Shown here in pieces: positions 7,511 through 15,029 of a DNA stretch of 26,965 nucleotides. This stretch comes from Oscillospiraceae bacterium (lineage in GTDB: Bacteria; Bacillota_A; Clostridia; Oscillospirales; CAG-272), in the NCBI GenBank assembly GCA_015064665.1, contig SVRU01000036.1, positions 1 to 26,965 of the forward strand, read 5' to 3'. The position numbers were made by a program, and so were the translations under genes. How positions within the stretch are numbered: the first letter of the stretch is position 1; each line of letters begins with the position of its first letter. Below the pieces are notes generated by a model that was not told the origin of the DNA, did not search any database, and saw only the letters and a list, made by a program, of their open reading frames with translations.

Positions 7511-8362
7511 GTGGCAGAAATAATTAATGGCAAATTGGTATCTGGTGAGGTCAGAAAAAATCTTCAAAATGAAATTAGGGATTATATAAACGAGAGCGGA
7601 ATAACTCCCGGTCTTGCCGTAATTCTTGTAGGAAATAATCCCGCATCTGCTGTATACGTAAGAAATAAGCATAAGGCATGCCTTGAGGTAGGTATAAACT
7701 CATACAAAATAACGATGCCCGAGGAAACGACCGAAGAAGAGCTTCTTTCAAAAATCGATGAGTTAAACATGGATAAAAAGGTTCACGGAATTCTCGTTCA
7801 GCTTCCTTTGCCGAAGCACATCAGCGAGGAGAAGATAATTAACAGAATTTCTCCCGAAAAGGATGTTGACGCTTTCCATCCTGCTAACGTAGGAAAAATC
7901 GTCGGCGGAAAATATGATTTTATTCCTTGCACTCCTGCTGGAATAATGGAGCTTCTTCATTATTATAACGTTGAAATTTCCGGAAAAGAATGCGTCGTTA
8001 TAGGAAGGAGTAACATCGTTGGAAAGCCTATGGCCTTACTTCTTCTTGCCGAAAACGGTACTGTTACCGTATGTCACTCAAGAACAAAAGAGCTTGCCGA
8101 GGTCGCAAAGCGCGCAGATATATTAGTCGTTGCTATAGGTAAGGCTAATTTTGTTACGGCAGATATGGTTAAGCCCGGAGCTGTCGTGATTGACGTAGGA
8201 ATTAACAGACTTGATGACGGCAAGCTTTGCGGTGACGTTAAGTTTGATGAGGTCAGTGAAATTTCATCAATGATAACTCCTGTTCCCGGAGGAGTTGGAC
8301 CGATGACAATAACTATGTTGCTTAAGAATACGCTTACCGCAGCTAAAAAGCTTAATGGTTGA
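7511..8362 (+). CDS. folD: Bifunctional methylenetetrahydrofolate dehydrogenase / methenyltetrahydrofolate cyclohydrolase
   Basis: A 283-residue enzyme, normal length for FolD. The start is GTG, placed by an AGAGGAA RBS (7497-7503) and by the family N-terminus. Visible motifs are YVRNK with the catalytic Lys53, [12 protein letters not shown] (about 94-105), [11 protein letters not shown], the dinucleotide-binding [14 protein letters not shown] (about 162-175) and the C-terminal [13 protein letters not shown]. It interconverts 5,10-methylene-, methenyl- and 10-formyl-THF in the cytoplasm, supplying one-carbon units for purines and formyl-Met. It is last in the Rrf2-lgt-folD run. No terminator is evident before the rpsU promoter. 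Confidence 0.97.
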   Translation: MAEIINGKLVSGEVRKNLQNEIRDYINESGITPGLAVILVGNNPASAVYVRNKHKACLEVGINSYKITMPEETTEEELLSKIDELNMDKKVHGILVQLPLPKHISEEKIINRISPEKDVDAFHPANVGKIVGGKYDFIPCTPAGIMELLHYYNVEISGKECVVIGRSNIVGKPMALLLLAENGTVTVCHSRTKELAEVAKRADILVVAIGKANFVTADMVKPGAVVIDVGINRLDDGKLCGDVKFDEVSEISSMITPVPGGVGPMTITMLLKNTLTAAKKLNG

Positions 8363-8410
8363 TAAAATTTTCCAAAACAAGAAAAATATAGAAAAATTAT
8401 AAAAAATATC

Positions 8411-8439
8411 TTGACAAAGGTAAAAATATAGTATATAAT
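8411..8439 (+). promoter_or_regulatory. Consensus SigA promoter of rpsU
   Basis: TTGACA (8411-8416), a 17-bp spacer and TATAAT (8434-8439) match the consensus perfectly. A purine-rich GGAGGGAGGG RBS (8484-8493) lies ten bases before the ATG at 8504. Confidence 0.92.
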
Positions 8440-8503
8440 AATTGAGTAAAAAAATATATTGAGATTTATTCTCTTTGCATAGCGGAGGGAGGGAAAATAG
8501 AAA

Positions 8504-8680
8504 ATGGCAGAAATCAGAGTAAAAGAAAATGAAACTCTTGATAGCGCACTTCGTCGTTTTAAAAGGCAGTGCGTTAAGTCCGGTGTTTTGACCGAGCTTC
8601 GCAAGAGAGAGTGTTACGAGAAGCCCAGCGTAAAGCGTAAGAAGAAGGCTGAAGCAGCTAGAAAGCGTAAGTTTAAGTAA
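8504..8680 (+). CDS. rpsU: 30S ribosomal protein S21
   Basis: A 58-codon gene. The protein begins [20 protein letters not shown] and ends in a strongly basic tail rich in Lys and Arg ([15 protein letters not shown]), which is diagnostic of bacterial S21. The usual internal RRFKRQC and [11 protein letters not shown] segments are present. S21 binds near the 3' end of 16S rRNA and aids mRNA selection during initiation. Its perfect promoter, very strong RBS and dedicated terminator indicate a monocistronic, highly expressed unit. It ends 14 codons beyond the conserved YEKPS motif with no truncation. Confidence 0.96.
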   Translation: MAEIRVKENETLDSALRRFKRQCVKSGVLTELRKRECYEKPSVKRKKKAEAARKRKFK

Positions 8681-8687
8681 TTTTCAT

Positions 8688-8722
8688 AAAGGATGTGCAA
8701 TTGGTACATCCTTTATTTTTTT
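8688..8722 (+). terminator. Rho-independent terminator of rpsU
   Basis: A 9-bp stem AAAGGATGT (8688-8696) with ACATCCTTT (8706-8714), followed by TATTTTTTT. Confidence 0.92.
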
Positions 8723-8794
8723 CTTTAATTTTTCAGTTTATGATACGTTTTTTTTGCAAAAATATATATAAAAATACGAAAGTGAAAAGATAAA

Positions 8795-9568
8795 TTGAAA
8801 AAATTAATAAGTTTATGTATGATTTTTATTGCTATTTTTTCGGTTATTTCAAACACTGCAAGCGCATATGACAAAAATTATTCGTGGTATATAAAGAGAA
8901 ACGGAAATAAAAGACCGCAAATTCAGCCCGAGCAGAATATAATATATAATTACGATGGATATTATATTGATAAAAAGGTCACGGATGATGATTCTCGAAA
9001 GGTTATATATCTTACCTTTGATTTGGGATACGAAAATGGAAATACCGAAAAAATACTTGATATACTTTGTGAAGAAAAAATACCTGCCGCGTTTTTTGTC
9101 CTTGATAATATAATATTGAAAAATACGGATTTGGTTACAAGAATGCTTGACGAAGGACATCTTGTCTGTAATCATACAAAAAATCATAAAAATATATGTA
9201 ATATGAGTAATGAAGAAATTCAAAAAAATATAACCGAGCTTGAAAATCTTTTTGAAGAAAAAACAGGACAAAAAATAGCTAAGTATTTTAGATTTCCGGA
9301 GGGAAAGTATAGTGAGAAGGCATTAAAGTGTATTCAAGCGCTGGGATACAAAACTATCTTTTGGAGTTTTGCGTACGACGATTGGGATAATAACCGTCAG
9401 CCTGATAAAGATAAGGCTTTAAGAAAGATACTTGATAATACTCACAACGGTGCAGTTATGCTTTTTCACCCAACCTCAAGAACAAATGCCGAAATTTTCA
9501 AGCAGCTTATCCTTGAGTGGAGCGAGGCGGGATATTCTTTCGGTACTCTTGACGAGCTGGTGTTATAA
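8795..9568 (+). CDS. pdaA: PdaA-type polysaccharide deacetylase (delta-lactam de-N-acetylase)
   Basis: A 257-residue secreted protein. A TTG start is chosen because it gives a complete signal peptide (MKK, hydrophobic core, TASA cleavage near 24); the RBS is weak. The NodB domain is ordered as in PdaA: TFDLGYENG (74-82), H127-x3-H131, RFPEG (166-170), FAYDDWD (192-198) and LFHPTSRTNAE (223-233). PdaA removes the acetyl group from muramic acid after CwlD cleavage, leading to muramic-delta-lactam in spore cortex. The overall match to B. subtilis PdaA (263 aa) is good. Two positions differ: Asn of TFDNG is Leu77, and R-P-P-R-G is R-F-P-E-G. Catalysis is therefore inferred, not certain. Confidence 0.87.
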   Translation: MKKLISLCMIFIAIFSVISNTASAYDKNYSWYIKRNGNKRPQIQPEQNIIYNYDGYYIDKKVTDDDSRKVIYLTFDLGYENGNTEKILDILCEEKIPAAFFVLDNIILKNTDLVTRMLDEGHLVCNHTKNHKNICNMSNEEIQKNITELENLFEEKTGQKIAKYFRFPEGKYSEKALKCIQALGYKTIFWSFAYDDWDNNRQPDKDKALRKILDNTHNGAVMLFHPTSRTNAEIFKQLILEWSEAGYSFGTLDELVL

Positions 9569-9571
9569 AAT

Positions 9572-9637
9572 AAAAAGAACACAATTTGAACGGGAGAATT
9601 TATAAACGATTCCCAATTCTTTGTTGTGTTCTTTTTT
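9572..9637. terminator. Bidirectional terminator between pdaA and the DUF624-like gene
   Basis: A 13-bp outer stem (9572-9584 AAAAAGAACACAA with 9624-9636) encloses a second GGGA/TCCC hairpin (9592-9614). T runs exist on both strands, serving the convergent genes ending at 9568 (plus) and 9642 (minus). Confidence 0.88.
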
Positions 9638-9641
9638 TATT

Positions 9642-10700
9642 TTATTCTATTCCATTTCTTCGTTTGATTTCTTCAAGACGTTCTTTTTCGGTAACGTCAT
9701 CACGCATTATTATCTCGTCGTCATCACCGTATCTATTCTTAAGCTCCGGATACTCCTCAATATAAGGATCTATCATAATTTCCTTAATCTTAAAATATGA
9801 TGCATACACCTTCATATACGAGAAGGTTGAGAACATAATTGCAAGAGGTGCCGCCACCGCAAGTGGCACAAGAATTCCGCCCGTGCCGAAAAGAAGTAAA
9901 ACCTCGATAAATATCAATAGTATAATGCCGATAAGAGCCATTATATTTCTCTTGAATCCTATCAATGAAAAAATAAGAGAATTTTTGATTATCTTAAATA
10001 ACGATAGCTTAAAGGTAACCATCTGCACGTATATATAATATCTCATAAAGAAATAAACGATAAAGATGATCACCGAGCTCCAAAACATTATCGAAAAGAA
10101 GAAATTCGAGGTTGATGTAAGGAGCGTATAAATGTTATATATAAGAAGTGCTGAAATTGCGGCATCGATTATACCGAAAATAAGTGCCTGTTTTTTGTTG
10201 CGCTTGATAGCATACCAAAAATCGTGCCAGACGAAAACAGGCTCGCCCGATGCAATATTTCTGACGATATAAGCAGTCCCGACGTTTACAAAACCGAAAG
10301 TAACAAGTGTCAATGCGCCTATTCCGTAGAAAACGTATGTAAGAGGTGTTGGTGCATACGAACTCATCTGAAGTCCTTCAATTGCATATATCGTGAGCTT
10401 GTATGGAGACATTGAATCCTGTTGAGCAAATATTCCGTTCAGATTTTGAAAAAGGTCAGAGAGTGGCAAAAAAATTTCATTCTGCGTAACTCCTGCCAAT
10501 GCGGCAATTAAAAATATAACGGGAAAGTTTCCAAGAATAAAAAATATATTAGTGGACACAAGTTTTCCGAAATTATCCTTATATGAGATGAAAAACCTCT
10601 TCAGTCCCGGTTCGGTATCTTTGGTGTTTTTGCTAATACCTTTTCCTTCTTTTTGTAAATCAAAAAGCTTAAAGCGCTTTTTAGTGCTATTATCCTTCAA
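9642..10700 (-). CDS. DUF624/YesL-like integral membrane protein
   Basis: A 352-residue protein with a hydrophilic N-terminus (about 1-45), six or so hydrophobic segments between 48 and 305, and a charged C-terminal tail (EEYPELKNRYGDDDE...). The first segment, with the pattern LVSTNIFFILGNFPVIFLIA, and the later TAYIVRNIASGEPVFVWHDFWYAIKRNKKQA resemble YesL/DUF624 proteins, which often sit near sugar transport systems and whose function is unknown. Translation starts at TTG (10698-10700), fixed by an AGGAGAGG RBS (10708-10715) seven bases upstream. It is monocistronic between a promoter and a bidirectional terminator. Family call is moderate; it is a membrane protein with high confidence. 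Confidence 0.6.
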   Translation of the reverse strand: MKDNSTKKRFKLFDLQKEGKGISKNTKDTEPGLKRFFISYKDNFGKLVSTNIFFILGNFPVIFLIAALAGVTQNEIFLPLSDLFQNLNGIFAQQDSMSPYKLTIYAIEGLQMSSYAPTPLTYVFYGIGALTLVTFGFVNVGTAYIVRNIASGEPVFVWHDFWYAIKRNKKQALIFGIIDAAISALLIYNIYTLLTSTSNFFFSIMFWSSVIIFIVYFFMRYYIYVQMVTFKLSLFKIIKNSLIFSLIGFKRNIMALIGIILLIFIEVLLLFGTGGILVPLAVAAPLAIMFSTFSYMKVYASYFKIKEIMIDPYIEEYPELKNRYGDDDEIIMRDDVTEKERLEEIKRRNGIE

Positions 10701-10732
10701 AGAGCGACCTCTCCTTTTTAGTTATCTATTAT

Positions 10733-10761
10733 ATAATATCATAATTTATAATTAAAAACAA
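10733..10761 (-). promoter_or_regulatory. Probable promoter of the DUF624-like gene
   Basis: On the minus strand, TTGTTT (10756-10761), a 17-bp spacer, then TATTAT (10733-10738). The surroundings are very AT-rich, so the match is weaker than for the other promoters here. Confidence 0.5.
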
Positions 10762-10792
10762 GATAAAAACGTAAAGTTAATTAAAAATTAAT

Positions 10793-10840
10793 ATTATAAC
10801 ATATACAACACGTATTTTTAATATATTTTATTATAACATA
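10793..10840 (+). repeat. Two direct copies of an 11-bp AT-rich motif upstream of the carboxypeptidase gene
   Basis: ATTATAACATA occurs at 10793-10803 and 10830-10840, 37 bp apart start to start. The second copy ends just before the RBS. They could be tandem -10 elements or a regulator site; no good -35 was seen for either. Confidence 0.45.
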
Positions 10841-10853
10841 AGTGGGGGTTAAT

Positions 10854-12029
10854 ATGAAAAGGATTCTTGGTTTAATTATTGTGTGTTCAATTTTTGCATT
10901 AGCTACATTAAATGTTTTGGCTGTTTCCGACACAAAATACGTGGCAGAAACTGTAGTTAAGACCGATAATGTGCTCGAAGTAAACGCAAATTCCGCCGTT
11001 CTAATGGAGGCTGATACGGGAGCAGTACTGCTAAGCCAAAATCAAGACGACAAAGCACCCTTAGCATCCGTAACTAAAATTATGACACTTATTCTTGTTA
11101 TGGAAGCTATTGAAGACGGTAAAATTTCGACGTCGGATAAAATTGTTGTCAGCGATTTTGCCGCTTCAATGGGAGGAAGTCAGGTCTTTCTTGAAGAGGG
11201 AGAGGAAATGTTGGTCGAGGAGCTTATTAAGTGTACCGTTATTGCAAGTGCAAACGATGCAGCAGTAGCTCTTGCCGAGCGCATTGGAGGAAGTGAAAAG
11301 CTGTTTGTACAAATGATGAATAGCAAAGCAAAAGAATTAGGTATGAAAAATACAAATTTTGAAAACGTAACCGGTCTTGACGATACTGCGACAAATCATT
11401 ACAGCAGCGCTTTTGATATTGCTATCATGTCGCGCGAATTAATCAAATACGATTTAATCAAAAAGTACAGTTCTCTATGGCAGGATACGATCAGAAACGG
11501 TGAATTTACACTTACGAATACAAATAGACTGGTCAGGTATTACGACGGATGTAACGGACTTAAAACGGGGTCGACGGATAAAGCGGGATTTTGTATCAGT
11601 GCAACTGCAGAGCGCGACGGAATGCAGCTTATAGCCGTTATTATGGGAGCTGAAACCCGTGATATCAGAAACGCCGAGGCACGATCTATGCTCGATTTCG
11701 GTTTTTCAAATTACGCGGTTTATCATAATGGGGAACAGGCGCTTGAAAATATTCCCATTAATAAAGGAATAAAAAATTTTACAACGGTTTATTCGGGCGA
11801 ATTTTCTTGTATAATACCGAAGAGTAAATTAAAGGACGTAGAACTTGTGTTTGAAATACCCGACAAAATTACAGCTCCAATGTTTAAAAATGATAAAGTT
11901 GGCAAAATCAACTATAAGCTTGGAGAAACCTTACTTGGAACGTCGGATATATTTGTTGCCGAGGATATTCCGAAAATAACATATTTGGATATGCTGTTAA
12001 AAATTATTAAATGTATTTTCGTGGGATAA
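10854..12029 (+). CDS. D-alanyl-D-alanine carboxypeptidase (low-molecular-weight PBP, DacF/DacA type)
   Basis: A 391-residue secreted enzyme. A GTG at 10842 is in frame, but GGGGG at 10844-10848 serves as RBS for the ATG at 10854, which starts directly with a signal peptide (MKRILGLIIV..., cleavage near LA-VS, about 23). Peptidase S11 motifs are complete: S72-V-T-K75, S132-A-N134 and K237-T-G239. A C-terminal beta domain follows and the end is hydrophobic and basic, possibly a membrane-binding helix. It removes the terminal D-Ala of pentapeptide stems, limiting cross-linking. Length and the neighbouring sporulation genes are compatible with DacF, a forespore enzyme affecting cortex cross-linking, but a vegetative DacA role cannot be excluded. 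Confidence 0.92.
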   Translation: MKRILGLIIVCSIFALATLNVLAVSDTKYVAETVVKTDNVLEVNANSAVLMEADTGAVLLSQNQDDKAPLASVTKIMTLILVMEAIEDGKISTSDKIVVSDFAASMGGSQVFLEEGEEMLVEELIKCTVIASANDAAVALAERIGGSEKLFVQMMNSKAKELGMKNTNFENVTGLDDTATNHYSSAFDIAIMSRELIKYDLIKKYSSLWQDTIRNGEFTLTNTNRLVRYYDGCNGLKTGSTDKAGFCISATAERDGMQLIAVIMGAETRDIRNAEARSMLDFGFSNYAVYHNGEQALENIPINKGIKNFTTVYSGEFSCIIPKSKLKDVELVFEIPDKITAPMFKNDKVGKINYKLGETLLGTSDIFVAEDIPKITYLDMLLKIIKCIFVG

Positions 12030-12032
12030 GTA

Positions 12033-12061
12033 TTGTAAAAATAAATTTTATGTAGTATACT
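12033..12061 (+). promoter_or_regulatory. SigA-type promoter of pgi
   Basis: TTGTAA (12033-12038), a 17-bp spacer and TATACT (12056-12061), between the carboxypeptidase stop and the AAAGGA RBS of pgi. Confidence 0.65.
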
Positions 12062-12092
12062 ATATATAGAAATTAAAAAGAAAGGAAAATTT

Positions 12093-13436
12093 ATGAAATT
12101 ACAAATTAACGATAAATTTCTTAAACGATTTGTTTCTTCATCGGAGGTTGAAAATCTTGAATTGCAAGCCAAGTCGGCATTGAATCTTGTGAAAGAAGGG
12201 GGCGGTGCCGGTTCTGATTTCCTTGGTTGGTATAATCTTCCAATCAACTATGATAAAGATGAATTTGCACGCATAAAAGCTGCTGCAAATAAAATTCAGA
12301 AGAATTCGGATATTCTTATTGTGATTGGCATTGGAGGCTCATATCTTGGAGCAAGAGCTGCCATCGAATTTGTTAAGAGTCCGTTATATAACGGTCTTAA
12401 AAAGGACACACCCGATATATATTTTGCAGGTAATAATATTTCAACGACCGCGCTTTGTGAGCTTATTTCAATATGCGAGGGCAGGGAAATTTCAATCAAC
12501 GTAATTTCGAAATCCGGCACTACGACAGAGCCCGCAATTGCTTTCCGCGTTTTTAAGTCGATTTTGATTGAAAAATACGGTGAAGAGGGCGCGAAGGAGA
12601 GAATTTTTGTAACCACCGATAAATCAAAAGGTACTCTTAAGCAGTTTTCCGATGCGGCGGGATACGAAACCTTTGTTGTTCCCGATAACGTCGGCGGAAG
12701 ATATTCGGTTCTGACCGCTGTTGGACTTTTGCCCATTGCCGTTGCCGGAATTGATATTGATGGCATGATGCTTGGCGCAAATGAAGCGAAGGAAAGATTT
12801 TCTTCGGATAACGTCGGGGAAAATGAGGCTCTTAAGTATGCGATTTACAGAAACGCTTTGCTAAGAAAGGGAAAAAACATCGAAATTCTCGTAGGATACG
12901 AGCCCTATATGCTTATGCTGAGCGAGTGGTGGAAGCAGCTTTACGGAGAAAGCGAAGGAAAAGATCAGAAGGGAATTTTTCCTGCGTCGGTTATCTTTTC
13001 AACAGATCTTCATTCTCTCGGTCAGTATATTCAAGACGGTCAGCGGAATCTTTTTGAAACGGTAATTAACGTAAAGGATTCCGGTGCAAAATTTGAAATC
13101 CCCGATGATGAAAGTAACGTTGACGGACTTAATTTCATATCGGGAAAAGAGCTTGACTACGTAAACAAAACTGCAATGCTTGCAACTCTTATAGCTCACA
13201 ATGACGGCGGAGTTCCGAATATACTTATCGAGCTTGATGACAGAAGTGCTTATACGTTTGGATATCTCGTATATTTCTTCGAGCTGGCATGCGCGGTATC
13301 GGGATATATGCTTGGAGTAAACCCCTTCAATCAGCCCGGCGTTGAAGAGTATAAAAAGAACATGTTTGCGCTTCTTGGTAAACCCGGTTACGAGGATTTG
13401 AAAGAAAAGCTTGATAAACAAATAAAAAAAGCTTGA
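12093..13436 (+). CDS. pgi: Glucose-6-phosphate isomerase
   Basis: A 447-residue enzyme matching the short Firmicute/Gram-positive PGI form (about 450). The SIS-fold phosphosugar site [10 protein letters not shown] is at about 77-87, followed by [13 protein letters not shown]. The family signature around [12 protein letters not shown] is present, as is the C-terminal [12 protein letters not shown] (about 410-421) with the active-site lysine. It interconverts glucose 6-phosphate and fructose 6-phosphate in glycolysis and gluconeogenesis. An AGAAAGGA RBS precedes the ATG, and the gene has its own promoter. No strong terminator is visible after it before the next promoter at 13474. Confidence 0.97.
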   Translation: MKLQINDKFLKRFVSSSEVENLELQAKSALNLVKEGGGAGSDFLGWYNLPINYDKDEFARIKAAANKIQKNSDILIVIGIGGSYLGARAAIEFVKSPLYNGLKKDTPDIYFAGNNISTTALCELISICEGREISINVISKSGTTTEPAIAFRVFKSILIEKYGEEGAKERIFVTTDKSKGTLKQFSDAAGYETFVVPDNVGGRYSVLTAVGLLPIAVAGIDIDGMMLGANEAKERFSSDNVGENEALKYAIYRNALLRKGKNIEILVGYEPYMLMLSEWWKQLYGESEGKDQKGIFPASVIFSTDLHSLGQYIQDGQRNLFETVINVKDSGAKFEIPDDESNVDGLNFISGKELDYVNKTAMLATLIAHNDGGVPNILIELDDRSAYTFGYLVYFFELACAVSGYMLGVNPFNQPGVEEYKKNMFALLGKPGYEDLKEKLDKQIKKA

Positions 13437-13473
13437 TTTTTTAAAAAAGTTTTGCAAAATGCGCAAAAAGCTA

Positions 13474-13502
13474 TTGATTTTTAACTTAGTTTAGTGTAAA
13501 AT
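13474..13502 (+). promoter_or_regulatory. SigA-type promoter of the small P-loop gene
   Basis: TTGATT (13474-13479), a 17-bp spacer and TAAAAT (13497-13502), leaving a 5' UTR of roughly 55 nt. Confidence 0.75.
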
Positions 13503-13564
13503 ATATACAGAAAGGTTCGATAAAACGGACCGAAGTGTATTTTTAAACACAGGAGGACTTCAAC

Positions 13565-13966
13565 ATGATTAAATTATTTATTGGCGCTAAGGGTTCGGGA
13601 AAGACAAAGACTCTTATAGAACTTGCAAATAACGCTACATCCGCTTCTAAAGGCTCCGTAGTGTGTATCGAAAAGGGTGATAAGCTTACACACGATATTA
13701 CATATAAAGCAAGACTGGTTGATACAGATGCATATAAAATTACAGACGCTACGTCTCTTTACGGATTTATTGCGGGCATTCTCGCCTCGAACAATGATAT
13801 TACAGATGTGTTCGTAGATTCCGGCTTGAAGATTTGCGGAAACGACGTTGTTGGCTTTGAAGAAATGCTTGGAAAGCTTAATCTTATCTCAAAAGAAGTT
13901 AACATCGTTATTACTGCATCTATTGCAGTTGAGGAGTGTCCCGCAGGAATTAAGGCATATGCTTAA
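13565..13966 (+). CDS. Small P-loop NTP-binding protein of unknown function
   Basis: A 133-residue protein starting directly with a beta strand and a Walker A loop, GAKGSGKT (7-14). It continues with alternating strands and helices ending in a DVFVDSG stretch that could act as Walker B, and a final ITAS strand resembling a sensor position. It has an AGGAGG RBS (13551-13556), its own promoter and a strong terminator, so it is a monocistronic gene. Similar short P-loop proteins in Clostridia are often labelled PilT-like, but nothing here (no pilus genes, no PilT hexamer motifs) supports twitching motility. The nucleotide-binding fold is clear; the cellular role is unknown. Confidence 0.8.
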   Translation: MIKLFIGAKGSGKTKTLIELANNATSASKGSVVCIEKGDKLTHDITYKARLVDTDAYKITDATSLYGFIAGILASNNDITDVFVDSGLKICGNDVVGFEEMLGKLNLISKEVNIVITASIAVEECPAGIKAYA

Positions 13967-13987
13967 TTCCTTTGAATAATAATAAGT

Positions 13988-14031
13988 TTAAGGGTGGCTT
14001 GGATTTAGAACCGAGTTGCCCTTAACTTTTT
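13988..14031 (+). terminator. Rho-independent terminator of the P-loop gene
   Basis: A 15-bp stem with several G-T wobbles (13988-14002 with 14011-14025), an 8-nt loop, then CTTTTT. Confidence 0.92.
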
Positions 14032-14089
14032 AAAAAAGAAATTTTGAATATTAACCTAAAGCGCGTTTTAACATAAACTGTTATCAAGG

Positions 14090-14105
14090 ATAGACTTATG
14101 TCTAT
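14090..14105. repeat. Inverted repeat upstream of the cysteine-rich gene
   Basis: ATAGAC (14090-14095), TTAT spacer, GTCTAT (14100-14105), about 32 bp before the start codon. It is a candidate operator or leader hairpin; no recognisable SigA promoter accompanies it. Confidence 0.4.
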
Positions 14106-14137
14106 ACCTAAATTGCACAAGGAATGGTCATATAATA

Positions 14138-14986
14138 ATGCAAGATAACAGAAATTCAAGATGCGGTCTTGGGTGTGATAATATGGGGACTGTCTGTATC
14201 AGCACCAACAGAGTCCTTGACTGTTGCAGAGATAGAGATTGCTTTGAAGACGTAAGAATATTTCTCACCTCTTTCGGCGAAGAAGTCGTTGCAAACGCCA
14301 GCAACATCAGAACGAGATGTGCAAAGCTTATTGGCGCATACGTAGGGGTTGATGCCGTGCCCTTTAATCGCGGTTTTTACAGAGTTACCGTTCGATATTA
14401 CGTAAAGGTTGAGTGTGAAGCGTGTCTTTGCATGGGCAAAAGCCAGTCTTTCTGTGGTATAGCAGTGCTTGAAAAGGACGTAATTCTTTACGGCGGCGAG
14501 GGAAGTGTAGTAAGTTATTCTTCATCGCCTGCAACGGAATATTGCGGTGTCGTAAACACCAACAACTCTTGCACAAACGACCCTATTGCCGTAGTTGAGA
14601 CGGTAGAACCTATCGTACTTTCTACAAAAGTTATGGATTGCTCGTGTTCATGCAACTCCTGTTGTAGCGAGTGCTGCGAAATACCGGAATCTATCTGTGG
14701 ATGTATAGACGGTGAGCTTGTATCAAATTCAAATAGCAACTCTCCACATCTTTATATATCTTTCGGAATCTTTTCCGTAATCAGAATAGAACGTGAAGCG
14801 CAGCTTCTTGTTCAGGCAACCGATTACAGTGTTCCGGATAAAGAATGTACGTCTGCATCAAGCGATGATAACCCCTGCTCGCTTTTCAACACGATGCCTT
14901 TTCCGATAAATCGTTTTAAAACGACGGTGAGCGCTTGCGTTGAACAAAATCAAAGTGGCGGAAGTTGCGGATGCGGAAATAAATAA
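14138..14986 (+). CDS. Cysteine-rich protein, possible spore-surface component
   Basis: A 282-residue protein with 27 cysteines by hand count (about 10%). They concentrate in an N-terminal cluster (VLDCCRDRDCFEDV), a central dense run (MDCSCSCNSCCSECCEIPE) and a C-terminal GGSCGCGNK. Between them lies a hydrophilic beta-rich region (FNRGFYRVTVRYYVKVECEACLC). No signal peptide, transmembrane segment or enzyme motif is seen. I recall related proteins with the V-L-D-x-C-R-D-R-D-C motif as hypothetical proteins of spore-forming Clostridia. A coat or exosporium role is suggested by the leaderless, disulfide-rich character and by spoIIID nearby, but is inference. The RBS (AAGGAA, 14119-14124) is distant, so the start is uncertain; the next in-frame Met is residue 16. 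Confidence 0.75.
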   Translation: MQDNRNSRCGLGCDNMGTVCISTNRVLDCCRDRDCFEDVRIFLTSFGEEVVANASNIRTRCAKLIGAYVGVDAVPFNRGFYRVTVRYYVKVECEACLCMGKSQSFCGIAVLEKDVILYGGEGSVVSYSSSPATEYCGVVNTNNSCTNDPIAVVETVEPIVLSTKVMDCSCSCNSCCSECCEIPESICGCIDGELVSNSNSNSPHLYISFGIFSVIRIEREAQLLVQATDYSVPDKECTSASSDDNPCSLFNTMPFPINRFKTTVSACVEQNQSGGSCGCGNK

Positions 14987-14997
14987 TATATATTATA

Positions 14998-15029
14998 AAA
15001 AAACTGCCCATAAATCAGGGCAGTTTTTT
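14998..15029. terminator. Bidirectional terminator overlapping the 3' coding end of the methyltransferase gene
   Basis: A perfect 12-bp stem (14998-15009 with 15018-15029), loop ATAAATCA, A run on the left and T run on the right. It ends the plus-strand cysteine-rich gene. On the minus strand the arm at 15018-15029 also encodes the last four residues (KKLP) of the methyltransferase, whose stop codon is in the loop. Confidence 0.92.

Noticed and set aside
10842..10853. GTG start four codons upstream of the D,D-carboxypeptidase ATG
   Set aside because: The GTG is part of the GTGGGGG RBS region for the ATG at 10854, which begins directly with the signal peptide.
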